Shown: positions 16,803-26,520 of the stretch, in pieces | How positions within the stretch are numbered: position 1 is the first letter of the stretch | How the letters are laid out: the number at the start of each line of letters is the position of its first letter | Assembly: GCA_019114545.1 (NCBI GenBank) | Contig: DXFG01000058.1 | Coordinates: 1 to 32,119, forward strand | From: Candidatus Blautia pullistercoris | GTDB lineage: Bacteria; Bacillota; Clostridia; Lachnospirales; Lachnospiraceae | Direction of reading: 5' to 3' | DNA length: 32,119 bases | Made by a program: the position numbers and the translations under genes | Notes under the pieces: model-generated | Database searches by the model: none | What the model saw: only the letters and a program-made list of their open reading frames with translations | What the model was told of the DNA's origin: nothing

Positions 16803-17516
16803 CTATAGTTTTTCCCGGAGACGGCCCAGTATTTTTTTCTCCATCCGGGAAACCTGGACCTGGGATAATCCCATTTTTTCTCCTATATAGGCCTGGGTCT
16901 TTTCCTGAAAAAAGCGCAGATAGATCAGTTCACGCTCTTTAGCGCTTAAATCTCCCAGAATCTCCTCTAAAAACATTTTGTTCAGAACCTCTTCCTGCTG
17001 GCTTTTTTCCTGAGGCAGTTTATCCTCCAGAGAGATATCACTGCCATCACTTTCGTAGATCGTTTTTTGGAGGGATTCTATCTGTGCTCCCGACTCCAGA
17101 GCCATGACCAGCTCCTCTCTTGATATCCCCACTTCTGTCGCCAGCTCTTCCATATCCGGTTCCCGGTTCTTCTTCTGGAGCAGCCGCTCTCTGGCCGCAT
17201 AGGCTTTAGCTGCCGTCTCCTTCAGAGAACGGCTGACTTTCATCATACCGTCATCCCGGAGATATCGCTTGATCTCGCCTGTGATCATGGGCACCGCATA
17301 AGTAGAAAATTTCACATTATAGGAAAGATCAAATTTGTCGATAGCTTTCAGCAGCCCTATGCTCCCGATCTGGATCAGATCCTCCATCTCTACACCCCGG
17401 TTCTGAAATCTTTTCGCAATGCTGTGGACCAGCCCCATATTTTTTTCTGCCAGTATATCTCTTGCTTCCTTATCTCCCTGGTGCACACGCCCGATAAGGG
17501 CAAGGATATCGTCCAT
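16803..17516 (-). CDS. sigF: RNA polymerase sporulation sigma factor SigF
   Basis: This 237-residue sigma-70-family protein shows region 2 (MGLVHSIAKRFQNRGVEMED, then DLIQIGSIGLLKAIDKFDLS and FSTYAVPMITGEIKRYLRDD), region 3 (EPDMEELATEVGISREELV) and region 4 (LIYLRFFQEKTQAYIGEKMG then LSQVQVSRMEKKIL). It directs the first forespore gene set. It is preceded by its anti-sigma factor gene spoIIAB (8-nt gap), which fixes its identity as SigF and not SigG. Confidence 0.97.
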   Translation of the reverse strand: MDDILALIGRVHQGDKEARDILAEKNMGLVHSIAKRFQNRGVEMEDLIQIGSIGLLKAIDKFDLSYNVKFSTYAVPMITGEIKRYLRDDGMMKVSRSLKETAAKAYAARERLLQKKNREPDMEELATEVGISREELVMALESGAQIESLQKTIYESDGSDISLEDKLPQEKSQQEEVLNKMFLEEILGDLSAKERELIYLRFFQEKTQAYIGEKMGLSQVQVSRMEKKILGRLREKL

Positions 17517-17524
17517 ACGCCCTC

Positions 17525-17968
17525 CTATTCAAAAACCGGATTCTGTCTTCCGATGAGCTTTTTCATAGTCACAGTGGTTCCCTTCCCCGGTTCCGACTCT
17601 ACTGTCACTTGATCCATAAAAGCTTCCATAAAGGCAAACCCCATGCCTGACCGGTCCTGTTCCGGTTTGGTGGTATACAACGGCTCCATGGCCTTCTCAA
17701 CATCTTCGATCCCTTTCCCTGTGTCCTTTACCACCACGGTCAGTTCTCTTTGATCATTTCTGCACTCTATCCGTATTTTCTCTGTTCTCTCATCATAAGC
17801 ATGAACAATGCAGTTGGTAATCGCCTCAGAAACTGCGGTTTTTATATCTGCCACCTCTTCCAGAGTAGGATTCAGCTGGGTGCTGAAAGCCGCTACTGCT
17901 ATCCGTACCAGTCCTTCATTACAGGATCTGCTCTCTACTTCCAAGATCATCTCATTTTTCTTTTCCAT
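17525..17968 (-). CDS. spoIIAB: Anti-sigma-F factor and serine kinase
   Basis: SpoIIAB holds SigF inactive and phosphorylates SpoIIAA with ATP. The 147-residue GHKL-fold protein has the N box EAITNCIVHAYDE, the G1 box DTGKGIED and the G2 region RSGMGFAFMEAFMD with PGKGTTVTM. It lies between spoIIAA and sigF, 12 nt and 8 nt away. Confidence 0.97.
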   Translation of the reverse strand: MEKKNEMILEVESRSCNEGLVRIAVAAFSTQLNPTLEEVADIKTAVSEAITNCIVHAYDERTEKIRIECRNDQRELTVVVKDTGKGIEDVEKAMEPLYTTKPEQDRSGMGFAFMEAFMDQVTVESEPGKGTTVTMKKLIGRQNPVFE

Positions 17969-17980
17969 GGCCGGGTCCTC

Positions 17981-18316
17981 CTATCTTTTCCTGTGGTTCC
18001 ACACAGGTTCCTGGCTGATCTCAATATGTTTGTAAATTCCCGAAAGCTGCATGATCCGCAAAATCCTGTCATTTACATGAATGGCACTGACAGTACCGCC
18101 GCTGTAGCTTAATAGCCGTTTTCTTCCCATGATCATTCCAATCCCTGAGCTGTCCATAAAATCTGTATTTGAGAAATCAAAGACCAACTGCCTTACTGCT
18201 CCCCTTTCCAGCTCCTGGTCTATGGCTCCGGTGATCTGCTGGGCAAAATGATGGTCCAGCTCCCTGGGAATATAGACAATAAGCATTGTCCCTCTTTTTT
18301 TCATATATTCTTCCAT
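17981..18316 (-). CDS. spoIIAA: Anti-sigma-F factor antagonist
   Basis: The 111-residue STAS-domain protein frees SigF by binding SpoIIAB. The phosphorylated Ser is in DFSNTDFMDSSGIGMIMGR. I keep the first ATG (AAAGGGG upstream); a second ATG four codons later is possible. It starts the operon. Only about 70 nt separate it from the preceding terminator and I could not find a convincing sigma-H promoter or Spo0A box there. Confidence 0.96.
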   Translation of the reverse strand: MEEYMKKRGTMLIVYIPRELDHHFAQQITGAIDQELERGAVRQLVFDFSNTDFMDSSGIGMIMGRKRLLSYSGGTVSAIHVNDRILRIMQLSGIYKHIEISQEPVWNHRKR

Positions 18317-18384
18317 AATCTGTCCCCTTTCTATCCATACTCCCCCTCCTCTTTAGAGGGTTTTTCTCTGATTTTAGCGTATAG

Positions 18385-18414
18385 AAAAAGGAGCCTTTTC
18401 TAAAAGCTCCTTTT
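18385..18414 (-). terminator. Intrinsic terminator after the TPR gene
   Basis: AAAAGGAGC (18386-18394) and GCTCCTTTT (18406-18414) form a 9-bp stem with an 11-nt loop. On the minus strand it is followed by T5. It separates the folC-TPR transcript from spoIIAA. Confidence 0.85.
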
Positions 18415-18449
18415 CCTCAAGGTTCCTCTTATGTATGTGCTGCCACATT

Positions 18450-19946
18450 TTAACCTTCGGTTCCTTCATCTGTATTTTCTTCATCAGTACTGGTGTCCTG
18501 GCTGCTCTCACCGTCTCCGCTCTGGGTGTCTCCCTGGCTGTCCTCCGTGGAGATCTCATCTTCATGCTGATCGATATAGTCCTGGGCATCCAGGGCATTC
18601 TGGGTTCCTGGATAATTATCCACTACTTTCTGATACCAGGAAACCGCATTTGCCACATCGCCTTTTCCTGCATAGGCCTGGGCCAGATAATACATGGATC
18701 TCCGATCCTGTGTGCCGATATTTACAGCCTTCGTCAGGCTCTCAATGGCAGCATCATAGTTTCCTGCGTTTATATAATTGATGCCTTCATCCCGGTACTG
18801 TCTTTTCAGAGTATCTCCTACCTGGTTCATAATCGTATCATAGATACTCTTTCCTTCTACTGAAAGAGAATCCGAACTCACCTCTGCAATGGCATTGGCT
18901 GCATTGGTAAAATTGCCCTGCTGATACTCATCCCAGGCCTTTAAAAGATTCTCATAATCGGTGGTCTGTTTCTCGGCCGCTTCGATCTGGCTCTGGGCCG
19001 TATCTACAGATTCCTGGGAAGCATTCATCTGTTCCTGGAGGCGCTCCAGTTCCGCTGCCTGGGTAGCCATCTGATTGCTGTAATCTACCACCTTCTGATT
19101 CGCCGCTTCGTTGACATTCTGGGTAATGGCAGGCACCACCAAAAACCAGAGAGCCGCCGCACCCACCACCAGTCCCAGCACAAGATTTACCAGGGTATTC
19201 GTGATGGTCTTTTCCCGGAATTCAGGAGGCTGTATCACAACATCATTTCCGGACCGGTAGATCAGACTTCCGTCCTTTCCTTCCCTCTCTTTCTCCCGCA
19301 TGCCAAACCGTGGTTCCAGATTTGTCCGCCTTCCGGTCTGTTCCTCTACTTCTTTGAGAAATCTCAGGGTAGTGGTATTGCTCTTATCGATCTTGGCCGC
19401 TGTTTTCAACTGTCTTCTGGCCTTCTCATACTCTTCTTCATGGATATAGATCAAAGAAAGGAGGTGATATCCTTTAATCAGCTTAGGATTGCTGGCCAAT
19501 ACTTTTTTCAGCTGCATTTTCGCCATATCTGTGTTGCCGCTTCTGCAGTATTCCAGACACTGGTTATATTTTCTTATACTGTTGTTAATTTCATCCAGAC
19601 GGTTTCCGTCCTTCTGAAGCTGACTGATATATCCGGCTGCAGGATTGTCTGCAGGCATCATATTTTTACTGATCACCCAGTGACTGAGAGCCGCTACTAC
19701 TTCTCCTGTTTCAAAATACACCAGTCCCAGCAGATTCCTGGCCTGTATGTTCAGTTTATTCATTTTCAGGCTTCGCTTCAGACAGGTAATGGCTCCTGAC
19801 AGATCCCTGACCTGGGCTTTTTCAAGTCCCTGGTTATAATAAAGATTTGACAAAGCCCACGCCTTTTTCTGGGCTGTCACCCTGCATCCGCACTTGGGAC
19901 AATACTCAGAGGCAGTCAGCGGAGCGTTGCATATCATACAATTCAT
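18450..19946 (-). CDS. Zinc-ribbon and TPR membrane protein
   Basis: The 498-residue protein starts with a zinc ribbon (CMICNAPLTASEYCPKCGC, residues 3-21), then cytoplasmic TPR-like helices (about 30-190). A single membrane helix follows (about 247-270, LVNLVLGLVVGAAALWFLVV), then an extracytoplasmic coiled coil (about 280-330), more TPR units (about 335-460) and an acidic Ser/Glu/Asp tail. I do not know its function; the layout suggests a scaffold joining cytoplasm and envelope. It follows a 49-residue gene by 11 nt and ends in an intrinsic terminator. Confidence 0.75.
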   Translation of the reverse strand: MNCMICNAPLTASEYCPKCGCRVTAQKKAWALSNLYYNQGLEKAQVRDLSGAITCLKRSLKMNKLNIQARNLLGLVYFETGEVVAALSHWVISKNMMPADNPAAGYISQLQKDGNRLDEINNSIRKYNQCLEYCRSGNTDMAKMQLKKVLASNPKLIKGYHLLSLIYIHEEEYEKARRQLKTAAKIDKSNTTTLRFLKEVEEQTGRRTNLEPRFGMREKEREGKDGSLIYRSGNDVVIQPPEFREKTITNTLVNLVLGLVVGAAALWFLVVPAITQNVNEAANQKVVDYSNQMATQAAELERLQEQMNASQESVDTAQSQIEAAEKQTTDYENLLKAWDEYQQGNFTNAANAIAEVSSDSLSVEGKSIYDTIMNQVGDTLKRQYRDEGINYINAGNYDAAIESLTKAVNIGTQDRRSMYYLAQAYAGKGDVANAVSWYQKVVDNYPGTQNALDAQDYIDQHEDEISTEDSQGDTQSGDGESSQDTSTDEENTDEGTEG

Positions 19947-19957
19947 AAACTTCTCCC

Positions 19958-20107
19958 CTATTTATCTGAAGTGCTGCTGTTGTCTTTTATCATCTCTTTC
20001 AGGATGTCAATTACATCCGTCAGATCCTGCTGGTAAATGGCGCCTTCTGCATCATCCACTTCCAGACAGGGCTGAAATTTTTTCAGTTCTTCTTCAAAAT
20101 TAATCAT
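19958..20107 (-). CDS. Small acidic protein of 49 residues, function unknown
   Basis: The protein begins MINFEEELKKFQPCLEVDDA and ends in DILKEMIKDNSSTSDK. AAGGAGG lies 7 nt before the ATG, and the start overlaps the folC stop by eight bases, which suggests translational coupling. It is followed by the TPR gene after 11 nt. It has no membrane segment; the net charge is strongly negative and helix is likely. I do not recognise it. It could be a partner of the TPR protein. Confidence 0.75.
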   Translation of the reverse strand: MINFEEELKKFQPCLEVDDAEGAIYQQDLTDVIDILKEMIKDNSSTSDK

Positions 20108-21401
20108 GGAACGTCCTCCTTACATAATCTTTTATCTCCCCTGCAAGATAGAGGGAACCGGCCACGAACATCAGACCATTCCCTTTCTGAGCATATGCCA
20201 TATCAAATGCTTTTTCCGGATTCGGCTGTGCATATACATTCTGGCATCCCTCTTTTTTAAAAAGCTCTGCCAGCTCTGCGGCCGACTGCTTCCTGCTTCC
20301 CCATATCTCCGTGGTCACCACGCAGGAAAAATGCAGTCCCCGGCAAATCTCATGGATCATATCCCGGAAATCCTTGTCCGATACTGTGGAAAACAGCAGT
20401 GTGATGGGATAATCCTTCTGAAAGAATTCTACCGTCTCTGCAAACTTTGCAATCCCGTCCTCATTGTGGGCGCCGTCTACGATCACCCCAGGCAGTATAG
20501 TCTCCATTCTTCCCTGCCAGCGGGTATTTCTCATGCCCCGAATCAGAGTGTCTTTCTCCAGATGATGATCTTTTTTCAGAACCCCCATAGCCTCCAGCGC
20601 CAGGGCAGCATTCATCATCTGATATCTGGCAATAAACGGAACAAACAGTTCGGTCTCCCCGTATACCCTGGAATCAGAAACAAAACGGATTCCTTCAGGA
20701 GTATAGTCCTTCAGTTTCTGATTTTCCTCCTTCATTTCATACCAAGGGCATTCCAGACTTTCCGCCCGGCCTCTTATCACCTCTGCGGCTTCCGGATTAT
20801 TCCCGTCAAAGACCACCGGCACACCGGGTTTAATGATCCCCGCTTTTTCTCCTGCGATCTCCCGGATGGTATTGCCCAGATATTCCACATGATCCAGACT
20901 GATAGAAGTGATCACACAGACCAGCGGATTTCTCACAGAGTTTGTGGCATCCAGCCTTCCCCCGAGCCCGGTTTCCAGTACAATATAGTCAACCTCTTCT
21001 TTTGCAAAGATCAACATGCCCATCAGAAATAAAAACTCAAAGTATGTGGGGTGGTAGTCACCTTTTTCCACCAGAGAATCTGCCAGTTCCTTCACACGGC
21101 AGAAGGCCTCCAGAAAAATCTCATCGGAAACCATCACCTCATTGATCTGAAAACGTTCGTTGATCTTCACCAGATGGGGAGAGGTGAACAGACCGCATTT
21201 ATAGCCCCCTTCCTCCAGCATGGTGGAGATAAAAGCACAGACGCTGCCTTTCCCATTGGTTCCCGCTACGTGGATGATCTTTTTCCCTTCATCAGGACTT
21301 CCTAAAAGATCCAGGCAGTGTCTGGTATGTTCCAGTTTATTCTTTGTTGTAAACTTCGGTATATCTTCGATATATTGAACCGCTTCTTCATAAGTGAACA
21401 A
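20100..21401 (-). CDS. folC: Bifunctional folylpolyglutamate/dihydrofolate synthase
   Basis: FolC adds glutamate to dihydropteroate or folates with ATP. The 433-residue protein shows the P-loop HVAGTNGKGSVCAFISTML, the substrate loop ETGLGGRLDATN and the C-terminal ligase domain with VIVDGAHNEDGIAKF. The start codon is TTG at 21401, with AGGAGG 8 nt before it. A promoter (21576-21603) inside a long palindrome probably drives it. It is the first gene of folC - 49-residue protein - TPR. Confidence 0.96.
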   Translation of the reverse strand: MFTYEEAVQYIEDIPKFTTKNKLEHTRHCLDLLGSPDEGKKIIHVAGTNGKGSVCAFISTMLEEGGYKCGLFTSPHLVKINERFQINEVMVSDEIFLEAFCRVKELADSLVEKGDYHPTYFEFLFLMGMLIFAKEEVDYIVLETGLGGRLDATNSVRNPLVCVITSISLDHVEYLGNTIREIAGEKAGIIKPGVPVVFDGNNPEAAEVIRGRAESLECPWYEMKEENQKLKDYTPEGIRFVSDSRVYGETELFVPFIARYQMMNAALALEAMGVLKKDHHLEKDTLIRGMRNTRWQGRMETILPGVIVDGAHNEDGIAKFAETVEFFQKDYPITLLFSTVSDKDFRDMIHEICRGLHFSCVVTTEIWGSRKQSAAELAELFKKEGCQNVYAQPNPEKAFDMAYAQKGNGLMFVAGSLYLAGEIKDYVRRTFHD

Positions 21402-21474
21402 GCTGTATCCCTCCTGTCCTGCAGAAATGGAGATCTTCCGGCATCCCGTCTGTCTCGGCGGGCTACACTATTTT

Positions 21475-21510
21475 TGAAAGCCCACGGATTACTTTGAAAC
21501 CGGGCTTTCA
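21475..21510 (-). other. 9-bp hairpin in the folC leader
   Basis: TGAAAGCCC (21475-21483) and GGGCTTTCA (21502-21510) are perfect inverted repeats with an 18-nt loop. No T run follows on either strand, so it is not a standard terminator. A shorter CCCG/CGGG stem follows on the folC side (about 21445-21463). The leader of about 165 nt could be regulatory; it does not look like a known folate riboswitch. Confidence 0.5.
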
Positions 21511-21524
21511 TAGTAAAGCAAAGA

Positions 21525-21592
21525 CACCACTTCTGTTATAATGATCGGCCTGGCCAAGTGCCAGGGTCACTTATCATTATAATGAAGTGGTG
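21525..21592. repeat. Long palindrome carrying two facing -10 elements
   Basis: CACCACTTC-TG-TTATAATGAT (21525-21545) and ATCATTATAA-T-GAAGTGGTG (21573-21592) are inverted repeats of 19 pairs. Inside, CCTGG and CCAGG extend the stem. Each arm contains a TATAAT. On the plus strand the arm makes an extended -10 (TGTTATAAT, 21534-21542). On the minus strand the other arm is the -10 of the probable folC promoter. The element lies between the LTA-synthase-like gene and folC and may also stop transcription of the former. Confidence 0.7.
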
Positions 21593-21603
21593 ACAATATG
21601 CAA
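21576..21603 (-). promoter_or_regulatory. Probable folC promoter
   Basis: The minus strand reads TTGCAT (21598-21603), 16 bp, TATAAT (21576-21581). The -10 falls in the right arm of the palindrome. Transcription would begin near 21569 and give a leader of about 168 nt before the TTG start. Confidence 0.55.
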
Positions 21604-21634
21604 GCAAATTATGTCGTCTGGAGAAAAAAGCTCT

Positions 21635-23758
21635 CTATTCTTCCTGATTTTCTCCCGTCTGTTCCTCTTCAGCAGAAGTCCCTTCCGTCTGAGTTTCGTC
21701 CGTTTCCTGGACCTGCTCCTCTTCTTCATCGGCCGGTGCCTGGGTCAGGACTGCCTCCTGGCTGCCCTCCGGCGGTTCGTGATAAATATAGCTTTCTGTT
21801 CTGGTCAGAACTCTGTGGGTAGAGCTGTTGCTTCTGGTGGCAATGTCCACTTCATCTCCGTCCTGCAGAAGGTCTGTCAGGACAAGAAGGGTATTTTCAT
21901 CTATAAAGGTGGCTTCCACCAGTTCTCCGTTCACTTCCAGATACGAAGACTGGGTAAAGTTAGAGCCCCGGATATAATATCTGCCTTCCGAGATTTCTTC
22001 GATACTGTCAAGCTGTGTATCTACCACACCCAATTTCATATCCGTCTTTTCATACGGGGTTTCTCCTCCATAGACATACCTTTCTCCGTAAAGAATGTCA
22101 TACTGGAGCATTTCCAGATCTACCTGATAATCCTGGGTATTCTTTCTGGCCTGGTGGAAACGGAAAACATTTCCTTCGTGAATCCCCACCCGGTCCATGA
22201 CCTCTGCCGCCATCTGGTAGGCTGCCAGGTTTTTGTCCTGCTTCTCCAGGCCCATGTTATCCCAGATCACATACTGGGTCTGGAAAAGATAACGGTTCTT
22301 CATATCCGTCACCGTCAGATCCATAGTCGGAAGATGATCACCGTACATCACAAGGACCACATCCTCATCTAACTGGGACAGAGCATCGGTCAGCTCACCG
22401 ATAAACTGGTCCATCTCATAGATCTGGTTGCAGTAGTATTCCCATTTATTGTCCTGGGCCTCTGTACTGCTGCCGGATACTGTAATCTTCGGATCCTCCA
22501 GCACCGGTTCTTCCGGATAATCTCCGTGCCCCTGAACAGAGATTGTGTATACATAATCCGGGCCTTCTGTAGACTCCATAGCCTGAAGGATATACTTAGT
22601 CAGGTTCCTGTCCCGGATCCAGTCGTTAGGGTTGGTATCATCCTGCTCAGACATATATTCAGAGGAAGTAAATGTATCAAATCCCAGGTTCGCAAACACC
22701 CGTCTTCTTCCGTAGAAATTCGCTTCATTATTGTGGATTGCGTGAGTGCCATAACCCAGATTCTTCAGAACGTAAGCTGCGCTCTCACAGGTTTCTGTTT
22801 CCAGGATTCCTTTGTAAGGATACTCTCCCGGTCCAAAATAGTGCATGCTCATTCCGGTAATAGATTCAAATTCTGTGTTCGCCGTACCCGCTCCTACAGA
22901 AGGCACTTTATAATATCCGGATGAATATTCCTCCATCAGCTTCCGGAAATTGGGAATGGGATCCTCAGACACATTCAGGTAATTTACCAGTGTAGGATCA
23001 AAAAAAGATTCCAACTGGAGGAAGAGAATATTGGGCCGGCTGTCTCCTGTTTCAGGAAGTGAATCTTCACTGTCAATGATCTCCTCCACAGCACTTTCCG
23101 AGTAATCCCTGGGGCAGCTGATCCCGGTGTTAAAAATGGTAGTCGCAAGGCAGTAGGGATACCCATAATCCTCATAAGCAAAGGCAATATTTCCAAAGTA
23201 GTTGGAAAGAACCCTGTTCTCCAGGGCCAGCCTGGTAGTTCCTGCAAATGCAAGTATTCCCACAATGATTAATGGCACATTCACCTTATAGCGAAGTTTT
23301 CCCTTATATCTGGGACCCTTGATAAACAGCAGGACCAAAGCCAGCACCGCCACTACTGCCAATACCACTACTACCCAGAAAAAGAAAGGGGGCAGATACC
23401 GGTCAGCTATCTCAAAGGCGTCGGTGATCATATGCAGGTCCGGCCCTGTAAAAGGCGTTACCCTGGTAGACAGCAGTACGCCATTAATGATTCCCAGTCC
23501 CATCCAGAAAATGGTAAGGATCGTCCTCCAGAAAACTCTTCTTCGGAAAAGATACACGATCAGCGTAGTTGTAAAGATCAAAAATGTGTTATACAGAAAG
23601 ACCAGAGGCCGTTCTGTCAGAAAATCTATGGCTTCCCAGATAGAATGTCTGGAAATCGCTTCTATAAAGAAGTAGCCTATAAATACCGCCAGGAACTGCA
23701 GCGGCACAGAAAACATATTCAGATATTTCAGGCATAATACCTTCCTGATTTCTTTCAT
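21635..23758 (-). CDS. LTA synthase-family membrane phosphotransferase
   Basis: The 707-residue protein has five N-terminal membrane segments (between about 17 and 178) and an extracellular alkaline-phosphatase/sulfatase-fold domain (about 240-550). Key pieces are NILFLQLESFFDP (metal Glu), GAGTANTEFESITGMS (candidate catalytic Thr) and VVLVMYGDHLPTMD (Asp-His metal site). This is the LtaS/phosphoglycerol transferase layout. Behind the catalytic domain is a beta-rich segment (about 575-665) and a Glu/Gln/Thr-rich tail, not part of LtaS. It is 43 nt after valS with no terminator seen. The exact polymer it builds is not clear. Confidence 0.88.
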   Translation of the reverse strand: MKEIRKVLCLKYLNMFSVPLQFLAVFIGYFFIEAISRHSIWEAIDFLTERPLVFLYNTFLIFTTTLIVYLFRRRVFWRTILTIFWMGLGIINGVLLSTRVTPFTGPDLHMITDAFEIADRYLPPFFFWVVVVLAVVAVLALVLLFIKGPRYKGKLRYKVNVPLIIVGILAFAGTTRLALENRVLSNYFGNIAFAYEDYGYPYCLATTIFNTGISCPRDYSESAVEEIIDSEDSLPETGDSRPNILFLQLESFFDPTLVNYLNVSEDPIPNFRKLMEEYSSGYYKVPSVGAGTANTEFESITGMSMHYFGPGEYPYKGILETETCESAAYVLKNLGYGTHAIHNNEANFYGRRRVFANLGFDTFTSSEYMSEQDDTNPNDWIRDRNLTKYILQAMESTEGPDYVYTISVQGHGDYPEEPVLEDPKITVSGSSTEAQDNKWEYYCNQIYEMDQFIGELTDALSQLDEDVVLVMYGDHLPTMDLTVTDMKNRYLFQTQYVIWDNMGLEKQDKNLAAYQMAAEVMDRVGIHEGNVFRFHQARKNTQDYQVDLEMLQYDILYGERYVYGGETPYEKTDMKLGVVDTQLDSIEEISEGRYYIRGSNFTQSSYLEVNGELVEATFIDENTLLVLTDLLQDGDEVDIATRSNSSTHRVLTRTESYIYHEPPEGSQEAVLTQAPADEEEEQVQETDETQTEGTSAEEEQTGENQEE

Positions 23759-23801
23759 ACTCTCTCTCCTAAACCTCTATGCGGCAGCCCCCCTGCGCAT
23801 T

Positions 23802-26447
23802 TTACTGCAGCTGCGCTAATCTTTCTTTTACCTGTTCCATCATGGAAGTATAACGTTCCAGTTTGGCCCGTTCTTCATCAACTTTCGCTTTAGGCGCCTT
23901 ACTGATGAAACGTTCATTTCCAAGCATTCCGTTTACACGGGCAAGTTCTTTCGTTAATCTCTCTTCTTCTTTTTTCAGTCTCTCAATCTCTTTTTCCACA
24001 TCAACCAGCTCTGCAAAAGGCATATAGATTACAGCTTTAGAGGTAACGGCAGATACTGCATCCTCGTCAATGCCGGTCTTATCCTTCTGAACGATCACCT
24101 GGCTTGCATGAGCCAGAGACGCAAAGAATACTTCGCCTTCTTCAAAGATCTTTCGGATCTTCTCATCCTCTGCAGTTACGAAAACCTTAGCTTTCCTGCT
24201 GGGAGGAACGTTCATGCCTGTACGTACATTCCGGATACTTCTTACCGCTTCCTTGATGATCTCCACAGCTTCCTCTTCTTTGGCAAAGTTCCATTCTTCT
24301 TTAAATACCGGCCAGGAAGAGATCATAATGGATTCTTCCTCCGGATGAAGGGTACAGTAGATTTCTTCTGTGATAAAAGGCATATAAGGATGGAGCAGCT
24401 TCAGAGCATTTCCAAGAACCTTCTTCAGCGTCCACAGAGCCGCACCTTTGGTACTGTCTGTATCGCTGTAAAGTCTTGGTTTCACCATCTCGATGTACCA
24501 GTCGCAGAATTCTTCCCAGATAAAATCATATACCTTCTGCACCGCAATACCCAGCTCATATTTGTCCATATTTTCCGTAACATCTTTTGCCAGGGTGTTT
24601 ACCTTAGACAGGATCCATTTATCTGCTCCTGTAAGTTCTGCAAGATCCATGTTCTCAGGAACTTCCGCTTTCTCCAGGTTCATCATGATAAATCTGGATG
24701 CGTTCCATACCTTATTGGCAAAGTTCCGGCTGGATTCCGCTCTCTCCCAGTAGAAACGCATATCATTTCCCGGAGCGTTTCCGGTGATCAGAGTAAGGCG
24801 GAGCGCATCAGCGCCATACTTGTCGATCACTTCCAGGGGATCAATCCCGTTTCCAAGGGATTTGCTCATCTTTCTCCCCCGGGAATCTCTTACCAGCCCA
24901 TGAATCAGCACATGATGGAATGGAGTCTTTCCTGTCTGTTCCAGACCGGAGAATACCATACGGATTACCCAGAAGAAAATAATATCATAGCCTGTAACCA
25001 GCACATCTGTGGGATAGAAATATTCCATCTCCGGGGTCTTATCCGGCCAGCCCAGAGTAGAGAAGGGCCAAAGGGCTGAGGAAAACCAGGTATCCAGGGT
25101 ATCCTCGTCCTGATGGAAATGGGTGCAGCCGCATTTCGGGCATTTCCGGGGCATTTCTCTTGCAACTACGGTTTCACCGCACTCCTCACAGTAATAAGCC
25201 GGAATCCGGTGTCCCCACCAGAGCTGACGGGAGATACACCAGTCTCGGATATTTTCCAGCCAGTGGAGATAAGTCTTATCAAATCTTTCCGGAACAAATG
25301 TAAGATTCCCTTCTTTTAAGGTATCAATAGCAGCCTGAGCCATCTCTTTCATACGAACAAACCACTGAGGCTTGATCATAGGCTCTACGGTAGTGCCGCA
25401 GCGGTCATGGGTTCCTACGCTGTGAGAATGGGGAACCACCTTTACCAGAAGGCCCTGTTCCTTCAGATCCTCCACCATAGCTTTTCTGGCTTCATACCGG
25501 TCCATACCTGCATATTTGCCTCCCAGCTCATTAATGGTGGCATCATCATTCATAATGTTGATTTCTTCCAAATTGTGGCGTTTTCCCACTTCAAAGTCAT
25601 TAGGATCATGAGCCGGAGTGATCTTTACACAGCCGGTTCCAAACTCTTTATCCACATATTCATCAGCGATCACGGGGATCTCTCTGTCCGTGAGAGGCAG
25701 CTTGAGCATCTTTCCTACCAGGTGTTTATATCTTTCATCCTCCGGATTTACTGCCACTGCCGTATCTCCCAGAAGGGTTTCCGGACGGGTGGTGGCAATC
25801 TCTACATACTGTCCTTCCTCTCCCACTACCGGGTAGTTGATATGCCAGAAAAATCCGTCCTGGTCCTCATGTTCTACCTCTGCATCAGAGATGGACGTCT
25901 GGCATACCGGACACCAGTTGATGATCCTGGATCCTTTATAGATGTAGCCTTTCTCATAAAGCTTGATGAACACTTCCTGAACCGCCTTGGAACAGCCTTC
26001 GTCCATGGTAAAACGTTCCCTGTCCCAGTCAGCGGAAGCACCCAGCTTCTTTAGCTGATTGATAATCTTTCCGCCGTATTCCTCTTTCCAGGCCCAGGCA
26101 TATTTCAGGAATTCCTCCCTGCCAATCTCATTTTTATCAATACCCTGCTCTTTTAATTTTTCAATAACCTTTACCTCTGTGGCAATGGCTGCATGGTCGG
26201 TTCCCGGCTGCCACAGGGCCTCATATCCTTCCATTCTTTTAAAACGGATCAGGATATCCTGCATAGTCTCGTCCAGAGCGTGTCCCATATGGAGCTGTCC
26301 TGTTACATTTGGCGGGGGCATCACAATGGTAAAAGGTTTCTTGTCTGGGTTTACCTCTGCATGAAAATATTTGTTATCCAGCCATTTCTGATAAATGCGG
26401 TCTTCCAGACCTTTGGGGTCATAAGTTTTTGCAAGCTCTTTGCTCAT
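23802..26447 (-). CDS. valS: Valyl-tRNA synthetase
   Basis: ValS charges tRNA-Val. The 881-residue class I enzyme has the HIGH-type motif [20 protein letters not shown] (about 40-59), the CP1 editing domain ([17 protein letters not shown]), a CxxC zinc motif pair (CEECGE, CPKCGC), KMSKS in [14 protein letters not shown], an anticodon-binding domain and a C-terminal coiled coil. Length and domains are complete. Its expression is controlled by a T-box upstream; GAGGAGGAG gives a strong ribosome-binding site. Confidence 0.98.
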   Translation of the reverse strand: MSKELAKTYDPKGLEDRIYQKWLDNKYFHAEVNPDKKPFTIVMPPPNVTGQLHMGHALDETMQDILIRFKRMEGYEALWQPGTDHAAIATEVKVIEKLKEQGIDKNEIGREEFLKYAWAWKEEYGGKIINQLKKLGASADWDRERFTMDEGCSKAVQEVFIKLYEKGYIYKGSRIINWCPVCQTSISDAEVEHEDQDGFFWHINYPVVGEEGQYVEIATTRPETLLGDTAVAVNPEDERYKHLVGKMLKLPLTDREIPVIADEYVDKEFGTGCVKITPAHDPNDFEVGKRHNLEEINIMNDDATINELGGKYAGMDRYEARKAMVEDLKEQGLLVKVVPHSHSVGTHDRCGTTVEPMIKPQWFVRMKEMAQAAIDTLKEGNLTFVPERFDKTYLHWLENIRDWCISRQLWWGHRIPAYYCEECGETVVAREMPRKCPKCGCTHFHQDEDTLDTWFSSALWPFSTLGWPDKTPEMEYFYPTDVLVTGYDIIFFWVIRMVFSGLEQTGKTPFHHVLIHGLVRDSRGRKMSKSLGNGIDPLEVIDKYGADALRLTLITGNAPGNDMRFYWERAESSRNFANKVWNASRFIMMNLEKAEVPENMDLAELTGADKWILSKVNTLAKDVTENMDKYELGIAVQKVYDFIWEEFCDWYIEMVKPRLYSDTDSTKGAALWTLKKVLGNALKLLHPYMPFITEEIYCTLHPEEESIMISSWPVFKEEWNFAKEEEAVEIIKEAVRSIRNVRTGMNVPPSRKAKVFVTAEDEKIRKIFEEGEVFFASLAHASQVIVQKDKTGIDEDAVSAVTSKAVIYMPFAELVDVEKEIERLKKEEERLTKELARVNGMLGNERFISKAPKAKVDEERAKLERYTSMMEQVKERLAQLQ

Positions 26448-26469
26448 AATCTCCTCCTCTTGGTCATAA

Positions 26470-26494
26470 GGGTATCCTTACATAAAAAATACCC
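26470..26494 (-). other. Hairpin just before valS, with ATG-TAA in the loop
   Basis: On the minus strand GGGTAT and ATACCC form a 6-bp stem, extendable with GGTTATGGA and TTATGACC. The loop side holds GGAGGG, eight bases and ATG TAA, a start-stop pair. The hairpin ends a few bases before the valS Shine-Dalgarno. It may be a second layer of control. Confidence 0.4.
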
Positions 26495-26520
26495 TCCATA
26501 ACCATCTGCTTAATAGTTAC

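Noticed and set aside
18317-18384. Sigma-H promoter or Spo0A box before spoIIAA
   Set aside because: No AGGAnnT...GAAT or TGnCGAA pattern was convincing in the short gap; only a CCCTCT/AGAGG inverted repeat is visible.
21402-21575. A tetrahydrofolate riboswitch before folC
   Set aside because: Stems are present but the conserved loop sequences of the known folate aptamers were not found.
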